Assembly (NCBI GenBank): GCA_014904985.1
Contig: MU128912.1
Coordinates: 467,368-531,367 of the forward strand
From: Hydnum rufescens UP504
Lineage: Eukaryota; Basidiomycota; Agaricomycetes; Cantharellales; Hydnaceae
Length of the DNA stretch: 64,000 bases
Reading direction: 5' to 3'
A program made the translations under genes and the position numbers. The notes under the pieces were generated by a model. That model saw nothing but the letters and a program-made list of their open reading frames with translations. It did not search any database and had not been told where the DNA came from. Of the stretch, positions 1 to 11,613 are shown piece after piece (position 1 is the first letter of the stretch; the number at the start of each line of letters is the position of its first letter).

Positions 1-413
1 CTATAACACAAGGGATCTCAACCTAAATAAGTAGAGTTTTTCGGGAAACTGTAATCCTTTCATTGCAATTGGGGCTCAAGCAGTCCCTGCTGCAAAAGTT
101 GGGACCCTGCGGCTGGCAGAAATCATTGGATCCGAGCAGATCCTTATCTATTCGAGTGAATCAGGACGAATTTATCAAATTCACGAGTGATTGGTATGGA
201 TGCCATGGTTCGGTCGGCTTTGTGGGTTGGTAGATAGGAGAATCATTCAAAGATCGCAATCTCCAAGGTACCGTTAAAATATATATTTGTTTGTTCGCGT
301 TTGCGCTAGTTTGAGCAGCCGGTAGATGCCGGCGACCATCCATCGAGGATCTGGGGTGAGCACGCGTCTATAAGAGCGTGCATGCAACTCATCTGCCCAC
401 TGTCTATTTCCCC
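1..413. other. Upstream flank without a recognisable gene
   Basis: I see no reading frame with family features here. The short open frames have no supporting splice structure. The stretch probably holds the 5' flank and promoter of the RNA-dependent RNA polymerase gene whose first plausible ATG is at 414. Confidence 0.4.
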
Positions 414-3400
414 ATGCCTCCAAAGCAGTTTCATCTCAGAGAAGTGTGTACATAATCCTGACCCGCTAGCTTAAGAAGACAATTCTAACTGAATTTCCAT
501 TTCAAGGACTACGAGCCGGAATCCAGGGCTAACTCCCCCGTAGATGCAACGGGGCGCGGAATTCACTAGGTTTGCCCTTCGCTTTTGTCTATTCGTGTGC
601 TGATGGTCCCCTCCCAACCACTCGATTCAGAACGTAAGTTGCATTCCCAGCCTAGCTTAAATCGTCAGTCCTGAGCAGAGGATCGTACCAACCCTCTTAC
701 TGGAGGCCCTGCTGCTAAGAGACGGTCAACCAGATCGATCTCCCCTTCTCGCAAGAGGTATCGTGTTGCTCCAGGTGGCTGTATATATTTTTCTTTCCAC
801 TTTCTGGTGGCCTAATCCTCGAATCCTGTAGCTGGGATGAGGACACCTCCAAATAGCTCGACATCGCCTGCCTCAGATGGTGAGCTCTCACAACTATTTG
901 ACCATGAAATTCCGGTGTACCGACCACGATCTTTCTACAGGGCCCACCTTGACATTCGGGAGTGGAAGGGGCCCCGCCGAGGACCCGGCAGTCAGGGAAA
1001 GAAGGAAACAGGGGGTCAAAGAGGCTCTATCTAAACAAGGTCTGGATCCTTGATGGCTAGTGTCAAGCCATAACTCAAGTCTGAACATGTAGCGCACGGA
1101 GCAGTAATAAATGACATGCCTATGGCAGACCCAGGTCCCCCAGGCTCGTGGCCCGCTGGCCATGATGGAGGCGGACCTCGTTTAGATCCCTCAATCGTGC
1201 ATCCAGTGACACCCATCACTCCCGAAGGGGTCAGAAAGATGCGTCCACCAAACCCTATGACACCCGAGCAAAGAGAAGAACGGAGTAAAAAGAAGACGGC
1301 CTTAATTAAGGAGGCCTGGGAGCGCGGTGAATCCCCTACTGTGTTCTCAAGTCTACTGGTCTCTCTGCTGATGATCATGATATTCTGCAGAGGAGAATGG
1401 ACGCCGCATCCCTGCCCCCGTGTTTGAGGCTCTACCAATCCAGGCGCCTCCGGACACACCCTCCGGGTCCCCAACTACCTCCTCAAACGAATCCATCACG
1501 TCTTTCGCTGGCTCCTTTGCCAGCTCTTCGTCTGCCACCAAGGCCAACAAAGAGATGCTCCCACCTCGACTGAAGTCTAAGGATGGGCTGGTATTTATCA
1601 GCTACGAATTGGATCTTCAAAAGCTGATGAATATGAACAATTTATCCTGGGCTGTCCAGTATGAGATCGCCCGGTTTCGTACGATCCATAGTGATTATTG
1701 TTTCACTGTGGAGGAGTATAGGAATATTTTCCCACAGCTTTTAGGGACCAACATCGAAGCACGAAAAGTCCCTAATCAAGTTCGAGCGCTCTTAAGGGCA
1801 CGACGAAATGATAGAGAACTTCACTCTACTAATACACCATATCTGGATGAGCTGAAAGCTTTCGTGGCCGATGCAGAACGTAAACTCCATGACCCTCTCG
1901 ACGAGCTTGACCGCGAGGAACTCTCTCTCCAGCAAGGGAGCCACGCTGGTTTGGGTCTAGTTGACCCGAATGACAACTGGTACGGGGGACAAGGTACCGA
2001 GCTAGTTCGTTTCATTTGGACCCGTTGTCTAATCGTATCGTCCTGGCGGCAGTCGTTCAAAGTGCCAGGCTCATTGACTTTAAATTTCTCGGGAATCTTA
2101 AGGCAGCTGGCACGACTGAGTCTAGCCGTCGGTACACCCTCAAGTTGGAGAAACCACGACTCGGGAGATCGCATCGGGTTTCTCGGTTTTATGGATCAAG
2201 ACGGGTCTTGCAGGTCTCGATACCAGAGAAAACAATTAATTCCCCAGAGAACAAGCTCCGCGAGTTTTTCTCCCAGTCCTTCGTTCTCAACGGCCGAATA
2301 TTCCAGGCAGTTTTTGCCAAGGAAAAAACGGTGTACATGCTCGAGACGGGCGACCTTTTCTCAGTCGACGACTTCCCGCCCAGTCATCTTACGAATTTGG
2401 GGAGGGTTAGCCTCTTGGAGTTCATCCGATGGCACAACCCTATGGAATATAACAAGAAGCAGGTAAAAAGCACTGTTTCACAATCTTACTAGGAGGATGT
2501 TTCTGAAGAAAATCACTATCTATCAATAGGGTATGGCAAAATATTCTGCTCGCTTTGCACTGGCATTCTCGACATCGGTTCCAGTCTGCCGCGTTCGAAG
2601 TGAGAACGTAGAACACATTGATGACATAAGTGGGCATCGCGTTTATAATGTTCTTCTCTCGTATTTGATCGTTGATCTTTGGCCGCTTCCCCCAGAGGCA
2701 CCCTTCAGGGGCGGTGGCAAGCACCCTGCACATCTCATTTTTACAGATGGTTGTGGGTTTATGAATAAAGCTGGTAATTTTGATCGTCACTGCTCGTCAG
2801 CCTCGCTACTCATCCGTGTGTAGTGGCAATGAAAATCCAAGATATTCTTGGATTGAGGATCAAGCCTACTGCCGTCCAAGCACGTTTTGGAGGCGCCAAG
2901 GGCATGGTGAGTGAGATATTTCCCGGTTGGATTCATCCTTAATCAAGAATGTGATCTTTTCCAAGTTCCTCTTACACCCGGATCTGAATGAAAGCATGAA
3001 TGAGGACTTGAAGCTTTGGATTCGTGAATCGCAGTTGAAAGTGCTTCACGGCCCCGACAGTTTCATCCAGGACGATATCTCGCAGTTGACCATGGATCTG
3101 ATCCGCACGGCTCATCTCAAACGCCCGGCCAGGCTGTCCAAAGAAGTTATGACATGTCTAAGCCAAGGGGGTGTGAACACTGACGCCATTCAAAACCTGT
3201 TTGAAGCAGGTTTAAAGGCAGAATATGAGGCCTTCACGAGTTGGGAAGGTGAAGGCGCAATGGTCAAGTTGTGGGATACTGTCTGCTCCTCCGGGAGTGT
3301 CCTCTATGCCCGATTGCGACGCGGAGCAGCCGGCGCTTCTCGTGCATACGGTTTTGGAGAGGCTCATGATGATGACAACATGATAGACAACTTTGATGAA

Positions 3401-5481
3401 GATTCGTTATCGGAGCCCAGTATACCTTGGACACCGGATCTAATCTCTGGCCTTCCTTCTTCATTGGAGGAGAGTATTCTTGCGTTCCTCGTTTCTGGCT
3501 TCGATCCTATTAGCTGCACCGTGTTGCGCCAGAAAATCAAGGCCCTTGTCAACATCGCAATCGACCAATATGTGGCAAGGTATCACGTTGGCGTTCCACT
3601 CAGTGTCGAAGGTTTCGCTGTGCCAGGTTAGCCGAGGCCCCTTTTCGAACCTCGTGAGAAGACGTTGATTCTCCCCATCCTTCTCTAGATCCCTTTGGGA
3701 TTCTCGAAGAAGGAGAGGTATATTGCCGCGCTAGTGAGGCGTGGCAAGATGCCAACGGAAATTGGAGAGATGTCATTGAGGGTCCGGTCCTTGTGAGTCC
3801 CTCGGCTCTCTCAGATGTTCGAGTTAAGGACGAGGAAATCTTCTCAGGCAACCCGGCATCCGTGCAAGGTGTGTTGGAATAGTGTGGACCGCGAAACGCT
3901 GTTTCTGATTGCCCCCTACAGGTCGCTTCTGATGTTCAAAAGGTACCATAATTCTGGATGTTGGGCGTAAGCATCATTCTATTGATTGTTTGTTCAGTTT
4001 TACGCCGTCGAAAAACCTGAGCTTAGAAACTATGTCGACGTAATCGTATTCTCGATCAAAGGGTCAAGATCTCCCCTGAGCCTTCTCGGAGGCGGGGACT
4101 ATGATGGAGACACGGTTCTTCTCATCTGGCAGCCAGAAATTGTGGATCATTTTGGAAATTCTCCAAAATGTCTAGGAGATCCTCCAGAAAACTTCATCGA
4201 TGAGAATTTTGCCAAAGAGATTGAGACCGTTACGGAATTCAATCAACGAGTCCGTGATAAACCTATTAACGAAATAGAGAAGCAGCTACAGCGTCACCTT
4301 CTGGCGACACTTGCGAATACGGTGGTGGTCGGATCTTACTCTAATCTGTGCGTTCCAATGCTTTTGGGGTCTTTGCATGAAACTGATGCAGCCTTTCTCC
4401 CACAGGCATGAGAAAGGTAGGACTCCCTCCATTATTAATTGGCAGCAATGGATGACATTCTATACAGCGTTCTACATGTGGGGATACAATGATGAAAGAA
4501 CGATAAGATTGGCGCATATGTAATGTTATTTCCCCCCTTCCCCAAATATACCTGAGCCTCAAGTTGATCTTCGTTCAGGTTTTGCACCTGTTTGGACGGG
4601 AGCAAGTCGGGCCTTGTTGTCAAACCAGAAGTGCGCAAAGGAGACCAGGCCAGTCTGGGAAAATTCAAGCTCCCAGAAGCCAGAGGCGGATCGTCCGGTT
4701 GGACCAAGGACCCCAACGAGGCCTCTGAAGTCATGAATCGTCCCGACGATTTGCCTCCTGACATTATTGATCAGCTTCACCAGTTGGGAAAGGCGAAGAA
4801 GGTATAGCAAGTTTGGCGTGTTTCGTAAACCCTACCCTGAATTCTGTGCTTTGTGTCCTCGTCCAGAGAGAATTCAAAGATATTTTCGAAAATCGGGATT
4901 TCAATACACCCCGCCACCGAGACGCTACTCTCTTGGAACCCTTCCAGAATGCAGAGCGTGATGCCCAGCGGGCTCGCCTCGCCGGTATTCCGCAGAAGCT
5001 GGAGGAGCTGCAGTCCATTCAACATGTCGTGCACCAGAGTTGGGAGAAACATCGTGCTCGTATACAGAAATTCAAGTTCAGTTCCCTTCCAATCGTGGAG
5101 CGGCAAGATACCCTGCGGGAGCTCTCGACAGAGCATTTTGCATCTCTTCAGGCACTAGACTGCTTTTTGTTCAGCTCTAGTGATGTTCCCCTCATAGCCG
5201 CTTCTTATGCGTATCTTTACGACCTTGAGGAGCACAACAGAATTGTCGCGACATCTGAAGATAGGAACCGGCACTACAAGATGGACAAAGGCTCAGGGTA
5301 AGTGCGCGCCCGTGCCACCCCCTCGTCCACGAACCGAACCACCCTTGTTAGGTTTGCGTTCGACATTGCATTCCGGCACATGGCCCACATCAAAGCCTCA
5401 AAGACCGGGACGGCGAGTACCATCATTCGGGATTTCACAGAGAGATTTGTACTTCACCGGGCGAGCTTGAAACTCCTGTGA
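414..5481 (+). CDS. RNA-dependent RNA polymerase of the RNA-silencing pathway (QDE-1/Rdp1 family), about 15 introns
   Basis: This enzyme copies single-stranded RNA into double-stranded RNA that Dicer cuts, in quelling or transposon silencing. Joined exons give roughly 1,300 residues. The first 200 or so are Pro/Ser/Arg-rich and look disordered. The conserved core follows in order: GRSHRVSRFYGSRRV near 2160-2215, MAKYSARFALAFSTSVPV near 2533, FTDGCGFMNKA near 2740, ARFGGAKGM near 2895, LKLWIRESQLKV near 3010 and the catalytic LGGGDYDGD near 4085-4110. The DYDGD aspartates that bind magnesium are all present. A YMWGYNDERTIRLAHM block follows near 4475. The last exon ends in RASLKLL at the TGA at 5479-5481. 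Introns such as 2463-2529 and about 1949-2001 keep the frame open, and I found no lesion in the core. The start is the weak point: ATG 414 requires a long second intron (about 540-690), while the exon chain from about 690 onward is well supported. The symbol is left blank because fungi carry several paralogues. Confidence 0.93.
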
Positions 5482-5996
5482 CCTCAACCCCAGAGGCCAT
5501 GACTTTTGTTGTTTCTTTGTTATTTTGCCTTGCCTTACCCAGAACCCAGAACCCTCCGTATAAGCCATCACCTTCTACTGATTCTACAAGTGCTTGAGAT
5601 TTCTCACCACACCCAACCCTTGATTTCTGATGCCCAATTTGTACCACCACCTATGGCTGTAGTGTTTACATCCAAGAGAAAATGGACGCGGTCTCTCTCC
5701 CCTCTTTCTTCCTCCCTCCAAGTCCCCCAACAAATTTACAAAAAGTTATTATCGACATGTCACAGATGATTTTGTCATGAATTAACAAGTTGTTGCCTTT
5801 GTATCCATTGCGATTACTCCTGTACACTGGATAGTTCTTCTCGAGAAGAGGATTGCGAAAGATCAGAAGTGTCTACCATGTCATCCGCACTAGGCGAAAA
5901 AGGGACCATTTCAGTCACTCGGAAAGAACGTACAAGTGTGGACGAAGGAGCGACGGGAAAGACAAGGGGAGGGGGGAGGAGAGGGCTCGTGCTTAC

Positions 5997-7324
5997 TTAC
6001 TCTGCACTCTCGTCTTCGCCCTCATCATCGCTGCGTGAATCCTCGACAGCCTTCCCTCTGATGACATTATACAGGACTTTACATGCCATGTAAAACCATA
6101 TGCATAGCAGCGCCTGGAGAATCCACAAACTAACAGTAAAGAAGATCCAACCATTTCGGGTGACGAAATGGTCAACTAGCGGGATTCCAATCGAGGGGTA
6201 GGTAGACGGGCATATCAAATGTCACAGACCAAACGATCCTTGGGAAGAGGATTTGCCGTGTGACGAGCCACGACACAAGGAATACGAGGAAAGTGATGTC
6301 TGGCATCACCGGGACGTTCATGTATTTGAACATCTTCGCCAACTGGGGAGGGAAATCAGTAAAACTAAAAATGATGCAGGGAGAGAGAAATTGATACGGA
6401 AGACATACCGCGAGAAGTATATCACACCAATCTAGAATAAAAAGAATAGCGCAGCCGACTCGAGTTAGGTGAGTGACATAGCTTCCCGCAATGAGCAAGA
6501 CTGTGAGAACATGGTGGGTAAACATCTGAAGATGGTCTTTGCGGTGCTCTTCGATGTGTAGAATGACGGTTTGGGTAGCGTAAAATGTAAAGGCGAATAA
6601 ATAGTAGAATTTTACGGGTGCCGGAAGTGGAATATGGGGGTGACCAACCCAAAACGCCCTGGTGTTCAGCACACTATCATAAATAGTCCGATGAACCCAC
6701 TATTGAGAACGAGTGAAAAGACGAACGAGTTGGTGAGAGTTGCACGGAGGAGCGAGAAGAACGGATACTGACCAGCCCACAACACCACGCCGAAGTGTAA
6801 TATATAAATGCAAATCCCTGCTCCGCAAATCGCGTCGCGGTGCGTTCTCGAGCCTTGAGTGCCGCTTTCAGGGCCTTGGCCGTCTTGCGGTGCCGTGAAT
6901 GTGCGTCTGTATCCTTTTCAACTTTGGAAGCAAACGATTTTCTAGATGTCAAGTCGTTCCCATTCGAAGCCCCGTGTCCATTGGTCATGATGGCAGTTGT
7001 AACGCCGCCAGTGTTGCAAATAACACTCTCATTGATGTTGGGCGCGTCACTGAACGGAGGATGGGATGGCTCGGCTCGAACGAGCCAGCGATACGCGAGT
7101 TTTTTTAACTGCCTTAGGATAATCCATCGTAAGAGGGTGATGATGACAGCCCACCCGATGATAAGGGGGAAATCATTAGGCCCAGTTACATAGTATCGAG
7201 ACCAGAGGATGGACGATGAGGGCTGGGCGCTCGAATGGGATGGTCTTTCAACAGGATGTGACAAGAATATAAAGGGTCGTAGACGCGCTGGGAGATACTG
7301 TTCTCCAACGGCTGAAATTGCCAT
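5997..7324 (-). pseudogene. Lag1/TLC ceramide synthase copy 1, frameshifted before the last membrane helix
   Basis: Sphingosine N-acyltransferases of the Lag1 family join a long-chain base and an acyl-CoA in the ER membrane. The ATG at 7322-7324 opens a first exon reading MAISAVGEQYLPARLRPF with membrane segments. The second exon carries the Lag1 motif (HHVLTVLLIAGSYVTHL, then LDWCDIL), which includes the paired histidines essential in this family. The third exon reads MPDITFLVFLVSWLVTRQI. At about 6172-6178 this copy has one extra base compared with copies 4 and 5 (GCTAGTTGACC against GCTATCGACC). The frame then stops at DWNPAS and the final helix and acidic tail (SDDEGEDESAE) are out of frame. 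Everything upstream is open, so a protein lacking the last helix is possible. A base-call error is the main alternative. Confidence 0.8.
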
Positions 7325-7576
7325 TGTAGTCGGCTAGTCTATGTATCTCACGCGACTCGGGCGTGTATCTGAGTGGCGTTGGAGAGTCGTGAAAGAGAGC
7401 TAACGAATCAAAAATTCCAAGAACAGGCAAGTGCCGGGAATGGGCACCCAGGACGTAAACGCGTTATTTGATTATATCCCTACTCTAGCCTCGAAGATGT
7501 CGCTACCTTCAGAGTATAGAATTGGTTATCTTCTTTATTTCTAAAACAGGTCCATTCTGCCCATCGGCGAGAGTTT

Positions 7577-7897
7577 CTATAAGAAATGGTACCTGATATC
7601 GTACTTATAATTTGGTCTTGGAAAAATAAAATACGGCGTTTGCTCTATGAAGAGAGGCATCACGACAGGATCTTCACCAACGTAACATATTCCCAGACGG
7701 CCATCATCTGTGAATGTAATGACGGGGGTCTGGCAAGCATCGTTATCCGGAGATTGGGAGGAGAGCAAATTTGGGACAGACGAAAGGCAGAGAGTTTCGA
7801 ATGTGCGCCCCGGCAAATAACGCCTCGTGAACACACCATAGATTCTCTGGAAAATTGGATTATACGCCTCAAACTCTACCGGCAGTAGTCGAGCGCT
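7577..7897 (-). CDS. Hypothetical protein fragment
   Basis: An open stretch reads EAYNPIFQRIYGVFTRRYLP and continues for about 80 more residues to a stop after YDIRYHFL. The composition looks like real protein, with tyrosine- and proline-rich stretches. I do not recognise the family and no convincing start or upstream exon was found; the frame is closed by a TGA just upstream. It lies between two ceramide-synthase copies on the same strand and may be a remnant or an exon of an unrecognised gene. Confidence 0.25.
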   Translation of the reverse strand, partial: SARLLPVEFEAYNPIFQRIYGVFTRRYLPGRTFETLCLSSVPNLLSSQSPDNDACQTPVITFTDDGRLGICYVGEDPVVMPLFIEQTPYFIFPRPNYKYDIRYHFL

Positions 7898-8924
7898 TCA
7901 CAACGCCCCGTAACCTCCGTTTCACATCGTCGATGGAGAGTGTATTCGCGATTAAGGAAAGGGTGGCTATCTCTCTTCTATTGCTTCTTGGCCATTATGG
8001 CCCGGCGCATATTTTATTCAAAACATCCTCCTTGTATTTGGGCCTGAGCTTGACTTGTAATTCTCTGGCGATTTTCTGTCGATTTTCTACCCTCTCTTTA
8101 GGAAGCGGACTTGAGATTGCTCAAGAACCGGTGATTGTTACTGTTGTCACACTCTCGTTATCTACTTATTATTGTCATTGCTTCCATAACCGCCTAGAGC
8201 GACGAGCAACAATACAACAAGCTGCTCACCTCTGTTCCCCTCTCGCCCGCTGCGAAATAATAAAAAGGGCAACAGGGAACCCTATCGAGGTTATTCGACA
8301 CTGTGCACTGCCTCTCACTTGAGTGCAAAGCCAACGGTGCAATGTGTGATGTCACAACCTGGAAACCGCCGAAACATTAACCTCTCCGACTCGGATGCAG
8401 TTATCTTTCGTCGGGTGGCCTTGGCACGCTACGTTATACAATTCATCTTGCAAGTCGGCCACAATCTGACAAACCTTTCAGCGAACACCGTACATTTATA
8501 GATGACGTGCTTTAGGCTGTCACAGGGAAGTATAGTATCCTTTCATCAACTTGGAACGACGATGGGAAAGTCATCTTGCGGGGACCACCCATTTCGAAGT
8601 GCAAAACGCCTCAATTCCTCAAGGTCACTGTTTTTTTTTAAGAAAAAAAAACCGCGAAAGGTGTGGTCAGCAACATGGGTAGGGCGTAATTTAAAGTCAC
8701 GAAGATGGAGGCTGTACAGCGACAGGTGCCGCAAGACCAGTCGAAACGACATGCCTGGGTTGGTAAAATCGTAAAAGATCTTGATGAGCAAATTCGTCCA
8801 TGAAGGAAGGGGAGCGTCCACGTCATCCGCCCTGGACGAAAAGAACCATTTCAGTCGCTGTGAAAGAGCGGACAACTGGACAAAGGGGAAAAAGAAGCGA
8901 AGGGCAGCGTTCGTTGCTTACCTA
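7898..8924. other. Spacer between ceramide-synthase copies 1 and 2
   Basis: No supported gene. A plus-strand open frame covers 7855-8322 but shows no family signature and no splice context. A T-run followed by an A-run (about 8630-8650) can pair with itself. From about 8800 the sequence matches the 3' flank shared by the other ceramide-synthase copies. Confidence 0.4.
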
Positions 8925-10191
8925 CTCTGCACCCTTGCCCTAGTCATAGCTACAGGGATCCGGGACACTTTCCGTCTGATAACGTCGTAAAGCACCTCAC
9001 ATGCGATGCAAAACCATATGCAGACCAGCATCTGGACAATCCATAAGCTAACGGAAAAGAATACACAACCATTTGCGGCGATGAAATGATTGCTAGCAAT
9101 CGAGGGCTGGATAGAAGGATGTATCAAATGTCATAGACCAAACAATCCTTCGGGAAGAGGATTTGCCGTGAGATGAATCATGACACAGTTAATATGAGGA
9201 AAGTGATGTCTGGCATCACTGGGAAATGATGAGGGGTGAGATAAGTTGGTACGGAGGGCGTGCCGAGGGAAGTATATCACACCAATTCGCCATGAAAGAA
9301 AGGGCGCGCCCAATCGAGTGAGATGACTGACATGACCTCCGCAATGGCAGATGGCGAAACATGGTGGATAAATATCTAACGGTGTCCTTCAGTGCTCTTC
9401 GATGTGTAGAAGGATCGCTTAGGTGGAGTGAAATGCAAACTCGACTAACCAGTAGAATTTCACAGGCGCTGGAAGTGGAATATCGGGGTGACCAACCCAA
9501 GGTGCGTTGGTCTGGAGCACGCCGTCATAAATCGTCAGATGAATACACTATTAAAAGGGGAAGATGAAAAGAAATAATCAATGAGGATTCCACAAACAAG
9601 GAGAGGAATGGGTACTGACCAGCCCATAACACCATACCAAGGTATGATGAAAATCCCTCCCTACAAATCACATCACGGTGCATTCTCGTGCCTTCAGGTG
9701 TGAGTGACTCATCCTCGGAAGCAACATCTGGATTTACCAATTTCCTGGACATCAAGCCGCTCCCGTTCGAATCCCATTCATGACGGCGGTTGTAGCAGCG
9801 TCACTGACAATCTCATTGATGTTGGATGTGTTCACTGAATGGAGGACGGGGTGGATCCACTTGAACAAGCCAATAATACATCATAAGATGATCATGATGA
9901 CAGTCTACTCAATGGTAAGGAAAAAACCATTAGGCCAAATTAGATAGTATCAAGACCAGAAAATATGTTGAAGAATCAGTGCGGAGCCACTTAGATCGGG
10001 ACAGCCAAAGGAAGGATAGAGCATTTGATGGCTTAAGCCTGAGGGGAATCCCGAGAAACAAAGGGAGATGCTGACTAAGCAGTGACAATGAGGTGTGGCT
10101 GTTCAAATGGGATGGGTTCAACGGGATATGACAAGAACATAAAGGGTTGCTGGGAGATACTGTACTGTCCTCCAACAGCTAGAATTGTCAT
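8925..10191 (-). pseudogene. Lag1/TLC ceramide synthase copy 2, heavily decayed
   Basis: The whole gene can be followed by similarity. The start is at 10189-10191 (MTILAVGG against MALSAVGE in copy 4). First-exon remnants lie near 9780-9960 and Lag1-region remnants near 9290-9480 (MANWCDIL still readable). The last helix near 8930-9100 reads FSVSLWIVQMLVCIWF. Frame is lost repeatedly between these blocks. About 115 bp of foreign sequence interrupt exon 1 near 9965-10085. The paired-histidine block is degraded. This is the most diverged copy and is surely non-functional. Confidence 0.8.
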
Positions 10192-10395
10192 TGGAATCGA
10201 GTCTATGTACCTCACGCGACTCAGGCGTGTATCTGGTTGGCCCTTTCCGCCTACATGCTATCTATCCACCTTCAGGGACCCGACAGGATCCATCAAAGAT
10301 TTATTAGCACCCTTTCGCCGCTCTCCAATTCTAAGCTGTCAACTTAACTCTCAGGGGTCCTGCCCAGGCGAGGCACAGTCCGAGCATGCATGAGG

Positions 10396-11062
10396 CATGG
10401 GGGATATGTCTCTTACATATAGAGGAACACCTATGGAAGCATCATAGGGGTCTAAGAGGGGATCAGGGCATTAAAGGACCTCGATCCCTGAATAGAGCGC
10501 AAACATCATACCTTCGTCTTGATGTCTCACATTGCTTAGATCCGTGGTACTTCTGCCAGCTCCACTTTTCATTTCAACAGAAGAGTGAAATAGTCGTTTG
10601 CCAAAGTGATTCGGAGAAAGTGCAAGATCCCTCGAAACCAGAGCCATCAGCACAAGATTCCAGCAATGTTACTCTGAGCGTAGGGTACGATTGCGGTCGG
10701 GGCGACAGCGTCTGAGTGCGTGAGCACGGGAAAGGGTAGCAATTTCTTGATCCTTGAATCTGCTGATGGGATGTGATTTCAGGATCATGCATAAATTGAC
10801 AAAAGGAAAGCACTCTTACTAGAAGATCTCTCCGAGATGGTAAGTGGCCTTGAATGGCACCGGGAAGACGGTCACCAGGCATGATGTCGTTCTCGAGGTG
10901 ATCCATCCATCCGGATTCACGGGCTGGAAATATATTATTTTTCGGCATGTGTGCCACAAGTAGGGGGCAGAGATGTACATCTAAGGATTTGGAACCTCAA
11001 TAGCAGCGGCCCCAGCCAAGGTCCATAATCACCATAAGAGATCAGGGGGAATTCCTTATGGC
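10396..11062 (-). pseudogene. Truncated cytochrome c peroxidase pseudogene 1
   Basis: The segment aligns by eye to the middle of the intact peroxidase gene at 28,106-29,704. Shared parts include the exon near 28466-28640 (here 10480-10650) and the WISYGDL region (here about 11000-11050). Frames are broken throughout. Matching sequence stops at about 11062, inside the exon that in the parent encodes LLEPIKKEF, so the active-site RLAWH exon and the mitochondrial presequence are absent. Pseudogenes 2 and 3 stop at the same place. The last (3') exon is also missing in this copy. Confidence 0.75.
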
Positions 11063-11172
11063 CAGAACAAATTCACAAATTGCATAATAACCGCACCCAT
11101 GAATTAAAGGCTGGCTTTGTACCCACACAAATTCGTAAGCGAAGAAAAAAAATTTGGCGCCCTACTCCTGCC

Positions 11173-11469
11173 TGTACTGTACTATTTCGACGGAAGTTCT
11201 TGTCACGCGTCACGGAGGGTGCTTACTAAAACACATTTGTCACGTGTCACGGAGTGTCCTTGAACTAAAAAAAAATCTCAGTGTCACAAAAAATTTCACC
11301 CCAGGTTCACTCTTGCAGGGTTCCATTGAGGCTTTGTGGATTCCTAATCTAATAGTTGAACTAGTTGCTTGAGTGTCACATGTCACGGGGGTGCTTGAAC
11401 TAACGGCACACCTGGGCGGAAGCAAAAAATTCTGTCATGCTGAACCTACGGTTGAAATAGTACAGTACA
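11173..11469. mobile_element. Tc1/mariner-type MITE with TA target duplication
   Basis: The ends are inverted repeats. The left end reads TGTACTGTACTATTTCGAC and the right end, read on the other strand, TGTACTGTACTATTTCAAC, one mismatch in 19. Sister modules without the element read continuously through the site (ACTCCTGTACACTGG at about 5817 and ACTCCCGTACACTGG at about 17855). The simplest reading is insertion at TA with TA duplicated, leaving inverted repeats CTGTACTATTTCGAC / GTTGAAATAGTACAG. The element is about 297 bp and has no transposase, as expected of a non-autonomous element. Confidence 0.8.
11203..11405. repeat. Three copies of a ~30 bp direct repeat inside the MITE
   Basis: The motif TGTCACGYGTCACGG followed by GTGCTTGAACTAA-like sequence occurs near 11203, 11238 and 11375, all in the same direction. 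Middle bases vary (CGCG, CGTG, CATG). The copy near 11238 contains the palindrome CACGTG. A-runs (11267-11276) separate the second and third copies. No coding role is apparent. Confidence 0.65.
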
Positions 11470-11613
11470 TTGGGTGGGTGGTTCTTCTCGAGGAGACGAC
11501 CACAAAGGATCAGAAGCATTCAGGTCGTCCGTACTGGACGAAAGAACCATTTAAGTCACTCCGAAAGAACATACAAGCGGACAAAGGGAAAAAAGAAAAC
11601 AAGAGGGGGCTGC

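Noticed and set aside
1..413. Possible additional 5' exons of the RdRP
   Set aside because: No splice chain from this stretch could be joined in frame to the downstream exons.
7855..8322. 155-codon plus-strand open frame beginning MDYTPQTLPAV
   Set aside because: Low-complexity hydrophobic composition, no motif, and it overlaps a more protein-like minus-strand frame. Likely chance.
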